Source: Gammaproteobacteria bacterium (GTDB taxonomy: Bacteria; Pseudomonadota; Gammaproteobacteria; Steroidobacterales; Woeseiaceae). Taken from it: DNA of 64,000 nt. Where the stretch lies: assembly GCA_029863125.1 (NCBI GenBank), contig JAOTWB010000003.1, positions 49,481-113,480 of the forward strand, given 5' to 3'. Below the pieces are notes generated by a model. That model was not told the DNA's origin and searched no databases. It was given only the letters and a program-made list of their open reading frames with translations. A program made the translations under genes and the position numbers. Of this stretch, positions 1 to 9,694 are shown one piece after another. How positions within the stretch are numbered: the stretch's first letter is position 1; the number at the start of each line of letters is the position of its first letter.

Positions 1-74
1 TAACTTTCGGGCATGATTTGCTGCGTTCACTCCGGTTACTTCAAGCCTGTCAGTTCTGACGCGTCGGGAATGCC

Positions 75-902
75 ATGAGAAAACTGCTCAACAAACTGCT
101 CATCAAGTTCGGGCTCCTGATCACGAAAGCTCCGACATTGCTGTCCGACAAGTCGCTGGAAACCTCGGACGCCTTTCCTGCTGAACTCACGGAAAAAGTC
201 ACTGTGTTCCAGGCGAGTGAAACGCCGGTGAATCCGTTGTTCGATATATTTTCTGCCGACACAAATGTCCACAAGTGGCATCACTATTTCGAAATCTACA
301 CGAAACATTTTGGCCCGTATCGAGACCACCCGATCAAGATGCTCGAGATCGGCGTGTTTCGCGGCGGATCACTGCGCATGTGGAAAGACTATTTTCATCC
401 TGATTCAACGATTGTCGGTATCGACATCGACAGGACCTGTAAAGATCATGAGATGGCCGACCGAAACGTCTTCGTGAGGATTGGAAGCCAGGCCGATCCC
501 GGGTTTCTTGCCAAGGTCAACGAAGAATTCGGACCTTTCGATATTATCCTCGACGACGGCAGCCACAAGACCCACCATCAGAATATCAGCTTCGGCGCGC
601 TCTTCCGTCCTGCATTGAAGGACGGCGGTTGCTATATGGTCGAAGACGTACACACGAACTACTGGCTCAAGCACGTTGACAGCGAGGATACGTTTATCGA
701 CCTGTCCAAGCAGATGGTGGATATGCTGCATGAACCGTATTTCGATCGTAAAGAAACGCATTTCCGCCACGGACACCCGGAAGCCGTGAAACAGCTGGAG
801 CTGAGCTACCTGGCTGCCAATCTTGCGTGCATTGCTTTCTATGATTCGATCGTCGTCTTCGACAAGAAAAAACGGCACCTGCCAAAATCCGAATTACGCT
901 AA
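75..902 (+). CDS. Class I SAM-dependent methyltransferase, CmcI/MycE-like
   Basis: This 275-residue protein has a Rossmann methyltransferase core. Motif I reads LEIGVFRGGSLRMW (about residues 90-103), followed by an acidic SAM-ribose motif VGIDID and then LDDGSH. LEIG..GGS plus DDGSH is typical of the CmcI / macrocin O-methyltransferase group, which methylates sugar or polyketide hydroxyls. It sits 17 bp upstream of a GT4 glycosyltransferase on the same strand and near LPS core genes, so a glycan O-methyltransferase is the best guess. The acceptor cannot be read from sequence. The ATG at 75 is the first in frame; sequence before it carries no recognisable gene start. Confidence 0.75.
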   Translation: MRKLLNKLLIKFGLLITKAPTLLSDKSLETSDAFPAELTEKVTVFQASETPVNPLFDIFSADTNVHKWHHYFEIYTKHFGPYRDHPIKMLEIGVFRGGSLRMWKDYFHPDSTIVGIDIDRTCKDHEMADRNVFVRIGSQADPGFLAKVNEEFGPFDIILDDGSHKTHHQNISFGALFRPALKDGGCYMVEDVHTNYWLKHVDSEDTFIDLSKQMVDMLHEPYFDRKETHFRHGHPEAVKQLELSYLAANLACIAFYDSIVVFDKKKRHLPKSELR

Positions 903-919
903 CGCTGAAGAGTCCGAGA

Positions 920-2026
920 ATGGACAGACCCATTCGTGTACTTTGCATCAACGGCGAAAGCGATCCCGCTGAGACGGGATCTTTCATCGAGATGCACCGC
1001 ATGGGAATCGACATAACGGTCATGACCTGGCCGGGAACGTTCAATTACGATGCGCTCGTGGAGGCCGGGGTTCCGACCATCCCGTATGTGCTCAAGTGGA
1101 AGCTGAGCGTGCCATGCATCCGCTTTATACGCGCAGAACTAAAGCGCAAGAAATACGATGTGCTGCACATGCTCGATAAACGCGCCACGATGAACGGTTT
1201 AATGGCATCGATAGGCATGGACGTCAAGCTCGTCGCTTATCGCGGCATTATCGGCAATATCACTTACTGGAGTCCGCAGTCGTGGCTATATCTTCTAAAT
1301 CCGCGCCTGGATCGAATCATTTGCGTTTGTGAAGCTATTCGGCAGAGCCTGCTTGACCTTGGCATGCCCGGAATTCGCATGCGCCGCGACGTTCCGGTCA
1401 CTATTCGCAAGGGCCATAACCCGGACTGGTATGCGGGGCCGCCGGAGGACCTGGATCAATTCGGTATTCCGGATAACACGTTTGTCGTTGCATGTACGGC
1501 GCGTGGCGTGCCGCGTAAAGGCGTTCCGGTGCTGCTAGAGGCAATCGACAGGTTGCCGCCCGGACTGAATATTCACTTCCTGCTCGCCGGCACCCAGATG
1601 GACAATGGTCAATACAGGAAGCTCGCCGCCGAGAATACCTACGCCGGGAATATTCATCTGTTCGGATTTCTGAAGCGAATGCCATGGATATTGGCTAATT
1701 GTGATGTTGTGGTACTACCTTCATTGCGCCGCGAAGGACTGCCACGCGGCATCATCGAGGCGATGATTGGCGGTGCAGTTCCGATAGTCACGGACTCGGG
1801 GGGTAGCCCGGAACTTGTAGAAGAGGGCAAATCCGGATTCGTTGTGCCGCCCGGAGAGCCGCAGCCCATCGCCGACAGGATTCTCGAGCTTTACAATGAC
1901 CGGGAGCTGCATGCCCGCATGAGCGCTGCGGCGCGGGAGCGAATTCGCACGGACTTTACGGTCGAAAAAACGGCGCGCAAGACGATCGAACTTTACCGGG
2001 AACTCCTGCCGGCGCTCTCGAATTAG
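920..2026 (+). CDS. Family 4 glycosyltransferase
   Basis: This 368-residue GT-B glycosyltransferase would transfer a sugar from a nucleotide-sugar donor onto a surface glycan. The C-terminal half carries the retaining GT4 signature: ARGVPRKGVPVLLEAI, then LFGF near residue 248, and the E-x7-E motif EGLPRGIIEAM followed by GGxPELVEEGKSGFVVPPG. No signal peptide or membrane segment is seen, consistent with a cytoplasmic or peripheral enzyme. It lies just after the CmcI-like methyltransferase and overlaps the converging sugar methyltransferase gene by 4 bp. Donor and acceptor are unknown. Confidence 0.85.
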   Translation: MDRPIRVLCINGESDPAETGSFIEMHRMGIDITVMTWPGTFNYDALVEAGVPTIPYVLKWKLSVPCIRFIRAELKRKKYDVLHMLDKRATMNGLMASIGMDVKLVAYRGIIGNITYWSPQSWLYLLNPRLDRIICVCEAIRQSLLDLGMPGIRMRRDVPVTIRKGHNPDWYAGPPEDLDQFGIPDNTFVVACTARGVPRKGVPVLLEAIDRLPPGLNIHFLLAGTQMDNGQYRKLAAENTYAGNIHLFGFLKRMPWILANCDVVVLPSLRREGLPRGIIEAMIGGAVPIVTDSGGSPELVEEGKSGFVVPPGEPQPIADRILELYNDRELHARMSAAARERIRTDFTVEKTARKTIELYRELLPALSN

Positions 2027-3099
2027 ATAGGCAGCTCATAAAGGGCCTCGAAGAATTTCGACTGCACCTTGCACTGCTGACGATAAATAAGACTCCAGTC
2101 TTTACCAACCGGGTAGTCGGCCTCTTTGATTGTCTCATTTTCAAACGGAACGGTCGTTTCCTGCCACTGCTTGAAATAGAAGTATTTGCGCGTGAGGCGT
2201 TCGATTTCCTGGAAATAATATCTAATCTGATCCATGCGCATTTCGTGCAGGGAAGAAATATTGATGAACAGATCAACCGACTTGTCGGGAAGCAGTTCGA
2301 TCTGGTTGGGCGTCAGGAACATTACGTCCGCATCTTCAAATTCGCTTCTGACTGCGGCGAAGTCATGGAACGGGCGGAATTCAAAAATATTCCGCTCCGG
2401 AAAAACGCTGGAGAGATAGCGCTGCGCAACATAGAGGGCCGGCGGGATATCGACAAGTATGTAACGATAGTCGGGCTGCAGCGTAAGAAAAACATACGCG
2501 GTTCGGCCGTAGCCGGGACCGAGCTCGAGTATTGTCCGGACTTCTCGCTGATCAAGGTCGGGATGCAATATTGCTTCATACTCGAGGAGTGAGTTTGCGA
2601 GGTCCTGGGAAATGAGGCGTCCGTTGCGCATAACCTGCGGCGGATTGCCTTCCTTTGGCTCGCTCAGGCGATCAAGCAGCCCGTTTGCATCGTTTTTTTC
2701 GACGTAGGCCCACAGCAGATTGGTGAGCATATTGTAGTAAATAGTATGACGCCGCTTCATCAGATCGTGGCGCGGAGAGCAAATAGCGCTCGCAACTATG
2801 GCGATCGATTGCCACACGCCTGCTTCTCCCATCAGGAATCGAATCTGCTTGTTCAGTGGATTGACGATCCAGGTGAAGTAATTCCGCGCCAGCGTGCGCT
2901 TGAAATTGTCGTATTTGCTGTCCGCCAGCTGCTGCAGGTTCTTGCGGTTCAGTTCTTCCCAATACTTGGACGGCAGGATTTCGTCCCGAAACCTGGCTAA
3001 TTCGTTGAACATTGCCTTTATCTCGGGATAGAGGGCGAAAGCGGCGGCGGCCGGATCAGTGTTGGCGTCGGGCGGCGGGATTCTTGTTGCTTGTTTCAC
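2023..3099 (-). CDS. Putative sugar O-methyltransferase (NanM-like)
   Basis: This 358-residue protein has a central SAM-binding motif LELGPGYGRTAYVFL (about residues 190-204), then ILVDIPPALYVAQRYL and the later motif INISSLHEM. The arrangement, with a long helical N-terminal domain, matches proteins annotated as putative sugar O-methyltransferase found in glycan loci; that family assignment is from memory. It converges on the GT4 gene with a 4-bp overlap. It probably modifies a surface sugar, but the substrate is unknown. Confidence 0.65.
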   Translation of the reverse strand: MKQATRIPPPDANTDPAAAAFALYPEIKAMFNELARFRDEILPSKYWEELNRKNLQQLADSKYDNFKRTLARNYFTWIVNPLNKQIRFLMGEAGVWQSIAIVASAICSPRHDLMKRRHTIYYNMLTNLLWAYVEKNDANGLLDRLSEPKEGNPPQVMRNGRLISQDLANSLLEYEAILHPDLDQREVRTILELGPGYGRTAYVFLTLQPDYRYILVDIPPALYVAQRYLSSVFPERNIFEFRPFHDFAAVRSEFEDADVMFLTPNQIELLPDKSVDLFINISSLHEMRMDQIRYYFQEIERLTRKYFYFKQWQETTVPFENETIKEADYPVGKDWSLIYRQQCKVQSKFFEALYELPI

Positions 3100-3168
3100 C
3101 GTGTGGCGGCCGGGTATTCGTGTTGGTGCGAGTATACGTAGATTGACGAAAATGTACGCATTATTCGG

Positions 3169-4233
3169 CTATATCTCAAAAAACTCGTCAATCTTGCCGC
3201 TAACGTCGTCGATTGTGATCAAATCCATCGCATCGGCGTGACGCACCCGCTGTCCCCATCGGAGTTCGTCGACACGCTTTCCCAGGTATTGGCGGGCGGC
3301 ATCCGGGTAGCGGTTAACCGTCAGGTCGCGCGACAGGTAGGGGCCGGTCCGATCCGGGTTGGAGGTCGCATACAGCCCGATTACGGGCGTGTCCACAGCC
3401 GTCGCCATATGCGCAGGTCCGGAGTCCGGGCAAATCACCAGATCGGCCGCACTTATCAGGGCCAGAAGCTCTTTCAGCGATGTTTTTCCCATGAGGTTGA
3501 TTGCCTGACTGGCCCTGTCGGCAGAGAGCGCAGCGCCGTACTGTTGCTCGAGAACGGTATTGCCGCCCGTTAGCACGACACTACAGCGATATTCCTGCTG
3601 CAGATGCCGGATGGTTGCGGCGTAGTTGTCGATGCTCCAGTTGCGGTAGTTGCGGCTGCGCTGACTGCTGCAGGGACTGATAACGACCAGCGGTTTGTCT
3701 GCATCGACGTACTGGCTTGCGAACTCCCGGGCGTCGTCCGGAAGCGGGATATCCCAGCGCAAGTCGCGAGATTCAGCGCCCGCCGCGGTGGCGAAAGACA
3801 TCATCGCCTCGAGCGCATGCTCGTGCTCGGCAGCCGGAATCCGCCGGTCGGTGAACAGCCACTGGAAGTCGCGCGCGCGAGCTCTGTCGAACCCCAGGCG
3901 CGTCGCCGCAGGAATCGCGCGGCAAAGGAGGTTGGCGCGCATCGACGCATGCATGCATAGCGCCAGGTCAAAATGCTTGCCGGCAAGCTGCGCCCTGGCG
4001 TCTTTATACGCGCGCAAGCCTTTGCTCTTGTCGAAGATGATGAAATCGATGTCCGCGATGTCGGACATGAGCGATGCTTCGGTCTTGCCGATAATCCAGC
4101 TAACAGGCACGTCGGGCCAGTTATCCTGAAGGCGTCGGATCACGGCAAGCGCATGGCAGGTGTCGCCGATCGCCGAGAGCCGCAGAACGCAGAGCGCTTC
4201 CGGCTTCGATTGAGCAGCTATTTCAGGCATCAT
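3169..4233 (-). CDS. Family 9 glycosyltransferase (LPS heptosyltransferase-like)
   Basis: A GT9 heptosyltransferase of about 354 residues. Motifs are the N-terminal LRLSAIGDTCHAL, a central VVISPCSSQRSRNYRNWS, and the ADP-heptose pocket motif DLVICPDSGPAHMA followed by TPVIGLYATSNPDRTGPY. Enzymes of this family add heptose to Kdo or to the first heptose of the LPS inner core. The reading frame extends to a TTG at 4245, but ATG codons at 4233 and 4230 are better starts. It is divergent from kdkA with a very short gap, so the two probably share a control region. WaaC-like versus WaaF-like cannot be settled. Confidence 0.85.
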   Translation of the reverse strand: MMPEIAAQSKPEALCVLRLSAIGDTCHALAVIRRLQDNWPDVPVSWIIGKTEASLMSDIADIDFIIFDKSKGLRAYKDARAQLAGKHFDLALCMHASMRANLLCRAIPAATRLGFDRARARDFQWLFTDRRIPAAEHEHALEAMMSFATAAGAESRDLRWDIPLPDDAREFASQYVDADKPLVVISPCSSQRSRNYRNWSIDNYAATIRHLQQEYRCSVVLTGGNTVLEQQYGAALSADRASQAINLMGKTSLKELLALISAADLVICPDSGPAHMATAVDTPVIGLYATSNPDRTGPYLSRDLTVNRYPDAARQYLGKRVDELRWGQRVRHADAMDLITIDDVSGKIDEFFEI

Positions 4234-4268
4234 CAAATCAGACAAGTCGACACGAAAGGGCGGGGAGA

Positions 4269-5000
4269 TTGACCGAAACCGTCGAGAATACCGCGACCGG
4301 CGCCATCCTATACGATAAGGCCATTATCAACCAGATATCGGAGGAGCGCTTTATGCCGGGTGGCTGGCCGCATGCAGAAGCACTGACCGGACCCCTGCGA
4401 TCGGGCGGCCGTGGCAACACGATGTACGTAGGCAACGTGCCGCGGCAGTTCGTACTGCGCCACTACCTGCGCGGCGGCCTGATTGGCAAGCTCATTCGCG
4501 ACCGGTACGTATTCTCCGGGGCGGACAAGACGCGACCATTCATGGAATGGCGTTTGCTCGACAAGCTGACCTCGAACAATCTGCGCGTTCCCAGGCCGGC
4601 GGCGGCCCGCTATTGTCGCAGCGGAACTTTTTACACGGGCGACATTATTACGGTTCGTATTCCGGGCGTGATTCCCCTGTCACAGTATATTGCCGACAAC
4701 AACCCTGATGGGGCATTTTGGCATTCGATAGGAGAGTCGATCTACGAGTTTCATGAGGCCGGCGTTTACCACGCAGACATGAACGCTTATAACCTGCAGA
4801 TCGACGACTCCGGCCTGCTGTGGATGCTCGACTTCGACAAGGGGTCGCTGCGGCCGCGCGGTCCCTGGCAGCAGGCGACACTAAGTCGCCTGCATCGGTC
4901 GCTTTACAAAGTAGTAGGGCTGGATCCGAGACTGAACTTCCGCGCCGAGAACTGGGAACAACTGCTGCAAGGCTACTTCAGTGCGTCGAGATCCGCGTAG
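4269..5000 (+). CDS. kdkA: 3-deoxy-D-manno-octulosonic acid (Kdo) kinase
   Basis: A 243-residue member of the Kdo/WaaP lipopolysaccharide kinase fold, which phosphorylates Kdo at O-4 in the inner core using ATP. A VLRHYLRGG block lies in the N lobe, the catalytic segment is YHADMNAYN (H168, D170) and the metal-binding DFDKG follows at D188. The length matches the KdkA family. The start given is a TTG with GGGGAG just upstream at very short spacing, so the true start may differ. Its place beside a GT9 heptosyltransferase and lpxL supports a role in LPS core assembly. The 3' end overlaps lpxL by 28 bp, tail to tail. Confidence 0.85.
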   Translation: MTETVENTATGAILYDKAIINQISEERFMPGGWPHAEALTGPLRSGGRGNTMYVGNVPRQFVLRHYLRGGLIGKLIRDRYVFSGADKTRPFMEWRLLDKLTSNNLRVPRPAAARYCRSGTFYTGDIITVRIPGVIPLSQYIADNNPDGAFWHSIGESIYEFHEAGVYHADMNAYNLQIDDSGLLWMLDFDKGSLRPRGPWQQATLSRLHRSLYKVVGLDPRLNFRAENWEQLLQGYFSASRSA

Positions 5001-5911
5001 TAGTCGGGGTAACCATCGGGCAGGTCCTTGAATTTGCGATGCACCCAAAAGTACTGCTCCGGACAGGATCGGACGTGCCGTTCGAGGGCCTCTATATACC
5101 GTTTCGTGTCGACCACCGGATCGTCGCCTGGAAAATTTTCAAAGGCCGGCAGTAAAGTCATTTCATAAGTTGAATCGTCGAGTCTGCGCGGAAAAAACGG
5201 TATCACGGCGGCATTGCCCAGGCGCGCAAGCGTCGACGTTGCCGTCGTATGCATGGCGGGTACGCCGAAAAACGGTATTGCCGCGGAGCCTTTGCGGTTA
5301 TAGCTTTGGTCCGGCGCATACCAGACGGCTCGATTGTCGCGCAGGCTGCGAATCACCCTCTTCACATCACGTTTTTCGATGGTTGTTTCGGCCGAGCGTT
5401 CGCGACCCGTACGCTGCAGCTCGGTCATGAACTCGCTGCGGTTCCGACGGAACACGGCGTCGAACGGCGGAATGTTCAGCGACAGTACGCGACCCATGAT
5501 TTCCAGCGTCGTAAAGTGCGCGCTGAGCAGGATCACGCCCCTTCCCGAAGCCAGCGCATTTTGCACATGCTCGATGCCGTGGAGTTTGGTGATTGCCTGC
5601 AGGTGCCGGTCGCTGGCCCAGCGTCCGAGCCCCATTTCTATAAGCATCATGCCAAGGGATTTGAAATGCTCGTAAGCGAGCGCGTCACGTTCGTCGGGCG
5701 ACAGGTCGGGGAAGCACAGCTCGATGTTGCGGCGAACGACGGCGCGGCGCGATTCGCCAAAGCGATGAACGATGCGCCCAAGAACACGTCCTGTCGCGAG
5801 GGCCATTCGATGCGGCAGCAGGCAAACAAGCCGCAATAAAGCCATGCCCAGCCAGACGTGCCAATAGCGCGGACCCCAGTAACTGGATAGCCGTTTGCGT
5901 TCCCCTGTCAT
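4973..5911 (-). CDS. lpxL: Lipid A biosynthesis acyltransferase
   Basis: This 312-residue membrane-associated acyltransferase of the LpxL/HtrB family adds a secondary acyl chain to Kdo-lipid A on the inner face of the cytoplasmic membrane. An N-terminal hydrophobic segment lies at about residues 18-33. The HX4E catalytic motif is AHFTTLE (H132, E137), followed by the family block FRRNRSEFM and, further on, WYAPDQSYNRKGSAAIPFFG. The C-terminal YFWVHRKFK is also typical. LpxL versus LpxM-type chain specificity cannot be read. It converges with kdkA. Confidence 0.9.
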   Translation of the reverse strand: MTGERKRLSSYWGPRYWHVWLGMALLRLVCLLPHRMALATGRVLGRIVHRFGESRRAVVRRNIELCFPDLSPDERDALAYEHFKSLGMMLIEMGLGRWASDRHLQAITKLHGIEHVQNALASGRGVILLSAHFTTLEIMGRVLSLNIPPFDAVFRRNRSEFMTELQRTGRERSAETTIEKRDVKRVIRSLRDNRAVWYAPDQSYNRKGSAAIPFFGVPAMHTTATSTLARLGNAAVIPFFPRRLDDSTYEMTLLPAFENFPGDDPVVDTKRYIEALERHVRSCPEQYFWVHRKFKDLPDGYPDYYADLDALK

Positions 5912-5923
5912 TGGAAACGCAGT

Positions 5924-7228
5924 TTACTCGGACATTCCGTCTACGTAACCGCCGGTGATGGGTTTCTGGGCCGCGACGTCGGCTGCCTCGGCTTCCATGA
6001 TGACATCGTCTGCCTGGATGCCGACGTGAAAAGCGGCAAACCCGGGCATCACGACCTGGTTGCGCGCCAGCCCGATGATGCGCCCCGAATAGGGCGAAAA
6101 GAGTTCGCTGCGCTGGTTGCTCATCGGATCGGTAATCGTGCCGAGCAGGTCACCTTTGCGAACCGTGCTGCCGAGACTGACGTCGGCAAGCAGAATGCCG
6201 CCGTTGTTTGCGCGGACCCAGGACGATCTGTAGTAAACCGGCTCCGGGTCACCCCAGAAGCGGCTTTTCTTGACCATGCCGAGCGTGGTCAGCAGCGTCT
6301 CCAGGCCCTTGACGCCGTGCTTTACTTCGGCCAGCTCGAGTTGCGATGGGCCGCCGGCTTCGAGCGTTACCGCGGGAATCCCCGCCAGCGTCGCCGCGTG
6401 TCGCAACGTGCCGACCGTGGGCTTGCTGTGCAGAACAACCATCGATCCGAATCCCTGCGTCAGTGTAACGACATCGGGATTTCTCAGGTCCGCTCGAATT
6501 TGCGGAAGATTGGCGCGCTCAAACGACCCTGTATGCACGTCGACAAGCGCATCGCAGTGAGCAATTACATCATTGAAAAGCGAATAGGCGATTCTCGCGG
6601 CCGCGCTGCCGTTCGGATTGCCCGGGAAATAGCGATTCAGGTCGCGCCGGTCGGGCAGGTATCGAGAGCCGCGGCGGAACCCCTGCACGTTGACGATCGG
6701 TACGCCGATCACCGCGCCGGAAAGTTTCTTGGGTGCGATGTCGTGCATTACGCGCCGGACCATTTCGATGCCGTTAAGTTCGTCGCCGTGCACGGCGGCG
6801 GTCAGGCAGAGCGTCGGACCTGGATGCAAGCCGTTGACGACCAGCACCGGTGTCGAAACCGGCACGCCTTCGAATAATTCGGTCGCGGACCAGGATAAGC
6901 GGTGCGCCGTGCCCGGCATGACCTCGGTGCCGAGCAACAGGAGCGGTGCTGCCGGGCTTTCCTCCGCAGTAGTTACCGCATCGGCGAGCGGCACGGCATG
7001 ATTATGAGCCGGAACGGCTTCAACCAGTTCCTCCGCGGCCGCCGACGTTTCGCTGGAACGCGAATCGGTGTCGACGGTCGTATCCTGGAGGACATCGGTG
7101 CCGTTATCCGTCGGCTCGATCGCCGCTTCGCCCGCCAGGGCTGGCGCCAGGGGCAGCAGCAACAGCAGGCAGACCAGGTATTGGCAAACGCCGGGGGAGG
7201 ATTCAGATTGTGGATTTGATAGGCTCAT
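5924..7228 (-). CDS. Exported M14-family succinylglutamate desuccinylase/aspartoacylase-like protein
   Basis: This 434-residue zinc hydrolase of the AstE/AspA branch of M14 has an uncharged N-terminal hydrophobic stretch ending LAPALAG (about residue 33), suggesting a Sec signal. An acidic low-complexity linker follows (about 35-95). The catalytic domain shows zinc ligands HGDE (H147, E150) and DVHTG (H232). The C-terminal half, after YYRSSWVRANNGG, is a beta-rich barrel-like extension common in this group. Because it faces a lytic transglycosylase across 56 bp, a periplasmic peptide or muropeptide substrate is possible, but that is inference. Confidence 0.75.
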   Translation of the reverse strand: MSLSNPQSESSPGVCQYLVCLLLLLPLAPALAGEAAIEPTDNGTDVLQDTTVDTDSRSSETSAAAEELVEAVPAHNHAVPLADAVTTAEESPAAPLLLLGTEVMPGTAHRLSWSATELFEGVPVSTPVLVVNGLHPGPTLCLTAAVHGDELNGIEMVRRVMHDIAPKKLSGAVIGVPIVNVQGFRRGSRYLPDRRDLNRYFPGNPNGSAAARIAYSLFNDVIAHCDALVDVHTGSFERANLPQIRADLRNPDVVTLTQGFGSMVVLHSKPTVGTLRHAATLAGIPAVTLEAGGPSQLELAEVKHGVKGLETLLTTLGMVKKSRFWGDPEPVYYRSSWVRANNGGILLADVSLGSTVRKGDLLGTITDPMSNQRSELFSPYSGRIIGLARNQVVMPGFAAFHVGIQADDVIMEAEAADVAAQKPITGGYVDGMSE

Positions 7229-7284
7229 TGTTCTTATAAACGATACCGAAAAGTACCGCGGCTTTCTGTGAACTAATCAAGAGA

Positions 7285-9222
7285 TTGCGATTGAAACCTA
7301 AAATAGTCCAAAAGACAAGGACTTGCCACCTCTTGCTGCCGCTGATCCTGCTCATGGCCGCCGCGGCCAGCGCTGACGAGCCGTTCCCGCGGCCGCCCGA
7401 GCTACAGCCGGATGTCGGCTTCTGGATATCGATTTTTACGCGCTACTCGACGGACGAAGGCGTGCTGCACGACAATCGCAATCTCGCCGTCGTGTACGAG
7501 CGCATCGACGTGCCCGCAACGCTGTCTCGTCGTGAGCGGCAGCGACGCGTCGAAGCGCGCCGCAAGAAGCTCCAAGCCGTACTGCGGGTTCTCGCATCCG
7601 GCAAGCGCGACAAGCTGAGTGACGAGGAAGCCAGAGTGCTGTCGCGTTGGCCGGACAACGTCAGCAACGACACGTTGGCTGCAGCCGCAAAGCGCATTCG
7701 ATTTCAACAAGGTCTGCGCGATCGATTTCGTGACGGCCTCGCACGCTCCGGTCGCTGGCGGACTTTTATCAACGAGCAGTTCACAGCGCTGGGAGTTCCT
7801 GTCGCGTTGGCGGCGCTTCCACACGTCGAATCATCCTACGACCCCAACGCTCGTTCGCATGTCGGGGCATCCGGCATCTGGCAATTTACGCGCAGTACGG
7901 GGCGACGATTCATGCGTGTCGACCACGTCGTCGACGAGCGCAATGACCCGTTTGCCGCCACCCGCGCAGCCGGCCAGTTGATGGCCTATAACCATTCGAT
8001 CACGGGCAACTGGCCGATGGCGATTACGGCATACAACCACGGTCTCGCGGGCGTTCGGCGCGCAATGAAAAAATATGGCGACACGGCTTACGTCGAGATA
8101 TTGAGGAACTACAACGGGCGCACCTTTGGATTCGCGTCACGGAATTTCTACGTCGCATTTCTGGCGGCCAAAGAGATCGATCAAAATATCGAGAAGTACT
8201 TTCCCGGACTCGTCATTGAACAGCCGGCCGACTACGCGACATTCAAATTGCCGGCGTTTGTTGCGGTACCGGGCCTGACCCGGGCGCTCGGTACGACGCC
8301 CGAGAATCTGGCCAAACACAACCCCGGTCTGCAGGCGACCGTCTGGCAAGGCAGTAAGTATTTGCCCAGGGGTTACGAGCTGCGCATGCCCGTCGACGAA
8401 CTGAGTCAACCGCTTGACGGCATCCTTGCCCGGCTGCCGGCGGACAGCGTCTTCGAGAAGCAGCTGCCGGATATGTTTCACAGGGTATCGCGTGGCGATA
8501 CGCTGTCGCAGATTGCCGAGACCTACAATACGCGCGTATCGACGCTCGTTGCGCTGAACGGCCTGAACAGCCGTCATCGCATTCGCATAGGTCAGCGCCT
8601 GCGCCTTCCCGCCGCGGGTCCGGCGCCCGCCGCCGTGCCCCGGCCCGCGGTCGCCGCCGCGGCAGCCGCTATCGCCGAGGCGGCTGTCGAGCCGCAGCAG
8701 ATTGAGGTAGCGGAAGCAGTGCCGGGGGCGATGGCCGACGAACTTGCAGCCGCGCCGACGGAGCGACTCGATACCAGCCTGTTGTCCGATCCGAGTGATT
8801 ACAGCGTTGCGCGCGACGGCAGCATCGAGGTCCAGCCGCTCGAGACGCTGGGCCATTACGGTGACTGGCTGGAAATCAAGACGCAAAGGCTGCGTGACAT
8901 TAACGCGCTCGAGTTTGGGAGGCCTGTCGAGGTAGGTCAGCGCATCAAGCTGGATCTCGATTCCGTCGACATCAAGACCTTCGAAGCCCGCCGCATCGCG
9001 TATCATCGGGCGCAGCAGGACAGCTTCTTCCGGCGCCATGTTATAAGCGCTGTTACCGAATATACGATTCGCGACGGTGACTCGATCTGGATACTGGCGC
9101 TCAGACAATACGATGTGCCGGTGTGGCTGTTTCGCCAGTACAACCCGGGTCTTGACCTTCACAGAGTGCGGCCCGGAACAAAAGTGCAGTTCCCCGTACT
9201 GACCAAAGCACAGACCGACTGA
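7285..9222 (+). CDS. mltD: Membrane-bound lytic murein transglycosylase D-like protein with LysM domains
   Basis: This 645-residue exported enzyme cleaves peptidoglycan glycan strands to 1,6-anhydro-muropeptides. It has an N-terminal hydrophobic signal (LLLPLILLMAAAASA), then a family 1 SLT domain at about residues 165-290: PHVESSYDP with catalytic E182, GASGIWQFT, and AITAYNHG. A LysM domain follows at about 398-440 (HRVSRGDTLSQIAETY) and a more divergent one at the C terminus (about 591-638, YTIRDGDSIWILA). An Ala/Pro-rich linker lies between. The start shown is TTG at 7285 and is uncertain. Confidence 0.88.
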   Translation: MRLKPKIVQKTRTCHLLLPLILLMAAAASADEPFPRPPELQPDVGFWISIFTRYSTDEGVLHDNRNLAVVYERIDVPATLSRRERQRRVEARRKKLQAVLRVLASGKRDKLSDEEARVLSRWPDNVSNDTLAAAAKRIRFQQGLRDRFRDGLARSGRWRTFINEQFTALGVPVALAALPHVESSYDPNARSHVGASGIWQFTRSTGRRFMRVDHVVDERNDPFAATRAAGQLMAYNHSITGNWPMAITAYNHGLAGVRRAMKKYGDTAYVEILRNYNGRTFGFASRNFYVAFLAAKEIDQNIEKYFPGLVIEQPADYATFKLPAFVAVPGLTRALGTTPENLAKHNPGLQATVWQGSKYLPRGYELRMPVDELSQPLDGILARLPADSVFEKQLPDMFHRVSRGDTLSQIAETYNTRVSTLVALNGLNSRHRIRIGQRLRLPAAGPAPAAVPRPAVAAAAAAIAEAAVEPQQIEVAEAVPGAMADELAAAPTERLDTSLLSDPSDYSVARDGSIEVQPLETLGHYGDWLEIKTQRLRDINALEFGRPVEVGQRIKLDLDSVDIKTFEARRIAYHRAQQDSFFRRHVISAVTEYTIRDGDSIWILALRQYDVPVWLFRQYNPGLDLHRVRPGTKVQFPVLTKAQTD

Positions 9223-9623
9223 TGGACGGGCGCGGGAGATTGGTCGTGTTGAAGCTACTGCCAGTCCTGTTGGTGATCCTTGCAGCGGCTTCCTGGTTCG
9301 CGTTTGTCCAGGAGGGCGGCCCTTACCTGGTCGGCAACCTGGTGCCCCTGCTGGTACTGCTGCTGCTGGCATTGTTGACGCTGTATCGCGGCGGCGGCAA
9401 ATGGTCGGGCACCGGCATGTGCATGCCTCTCGGTACGCTGGGCTTCGCGGTTCCGGCTCTGGGCCTGTCTCTGTACCTGCATTTCGCCTATTCGGTGAAC
9501 CTGAATGACCTGTTCAGCGAGTCGCGGTTCCCGGAGCGTGTGTTTCGTTATCTTCCGGTCTATACGCTGGTCGCCGGCGGCATAGGATTTGCGATTGGGT
9601 GGATCGTGGGCCGGAACGTGTAG
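9222..9623 (+). CDS. Small multi-spanning membrane protein of unknown function
   Basis: This 133-residue protein is not recognised. Its ATG overlaps the stop of the lytic transglycosylase (TGATGG junction), implying translational coupling. Four hydrophobic segments are visible: about residues 10-28, 36-54, 69-89 and 110-130, the last with Gly repeats (GGIGFAIGWIVG). The coupling suggests a cell-envelope role, but nothing in the sequence shows what it does. Confidence 0.7.
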   Translation: MDGRGRLVVLKLLPVLLVILAAASWFAFVQEGGPYLVGNLVPLLVLLLLALLTLYRGGGKWSGTGMCMPLGTLGFAVPALGLSLYLHFAYSVNLNDLFSESRFPERVFRYLPVYTLVAGGIGFAIGWIVGRNV

Positions 9624-9694
9624 TGTGATGCGAGACGTTTTCCGGGCGAACGAGGTTTGCTAGGCTTATCGGGTTTCAGTCAAATAGCGGCGTT

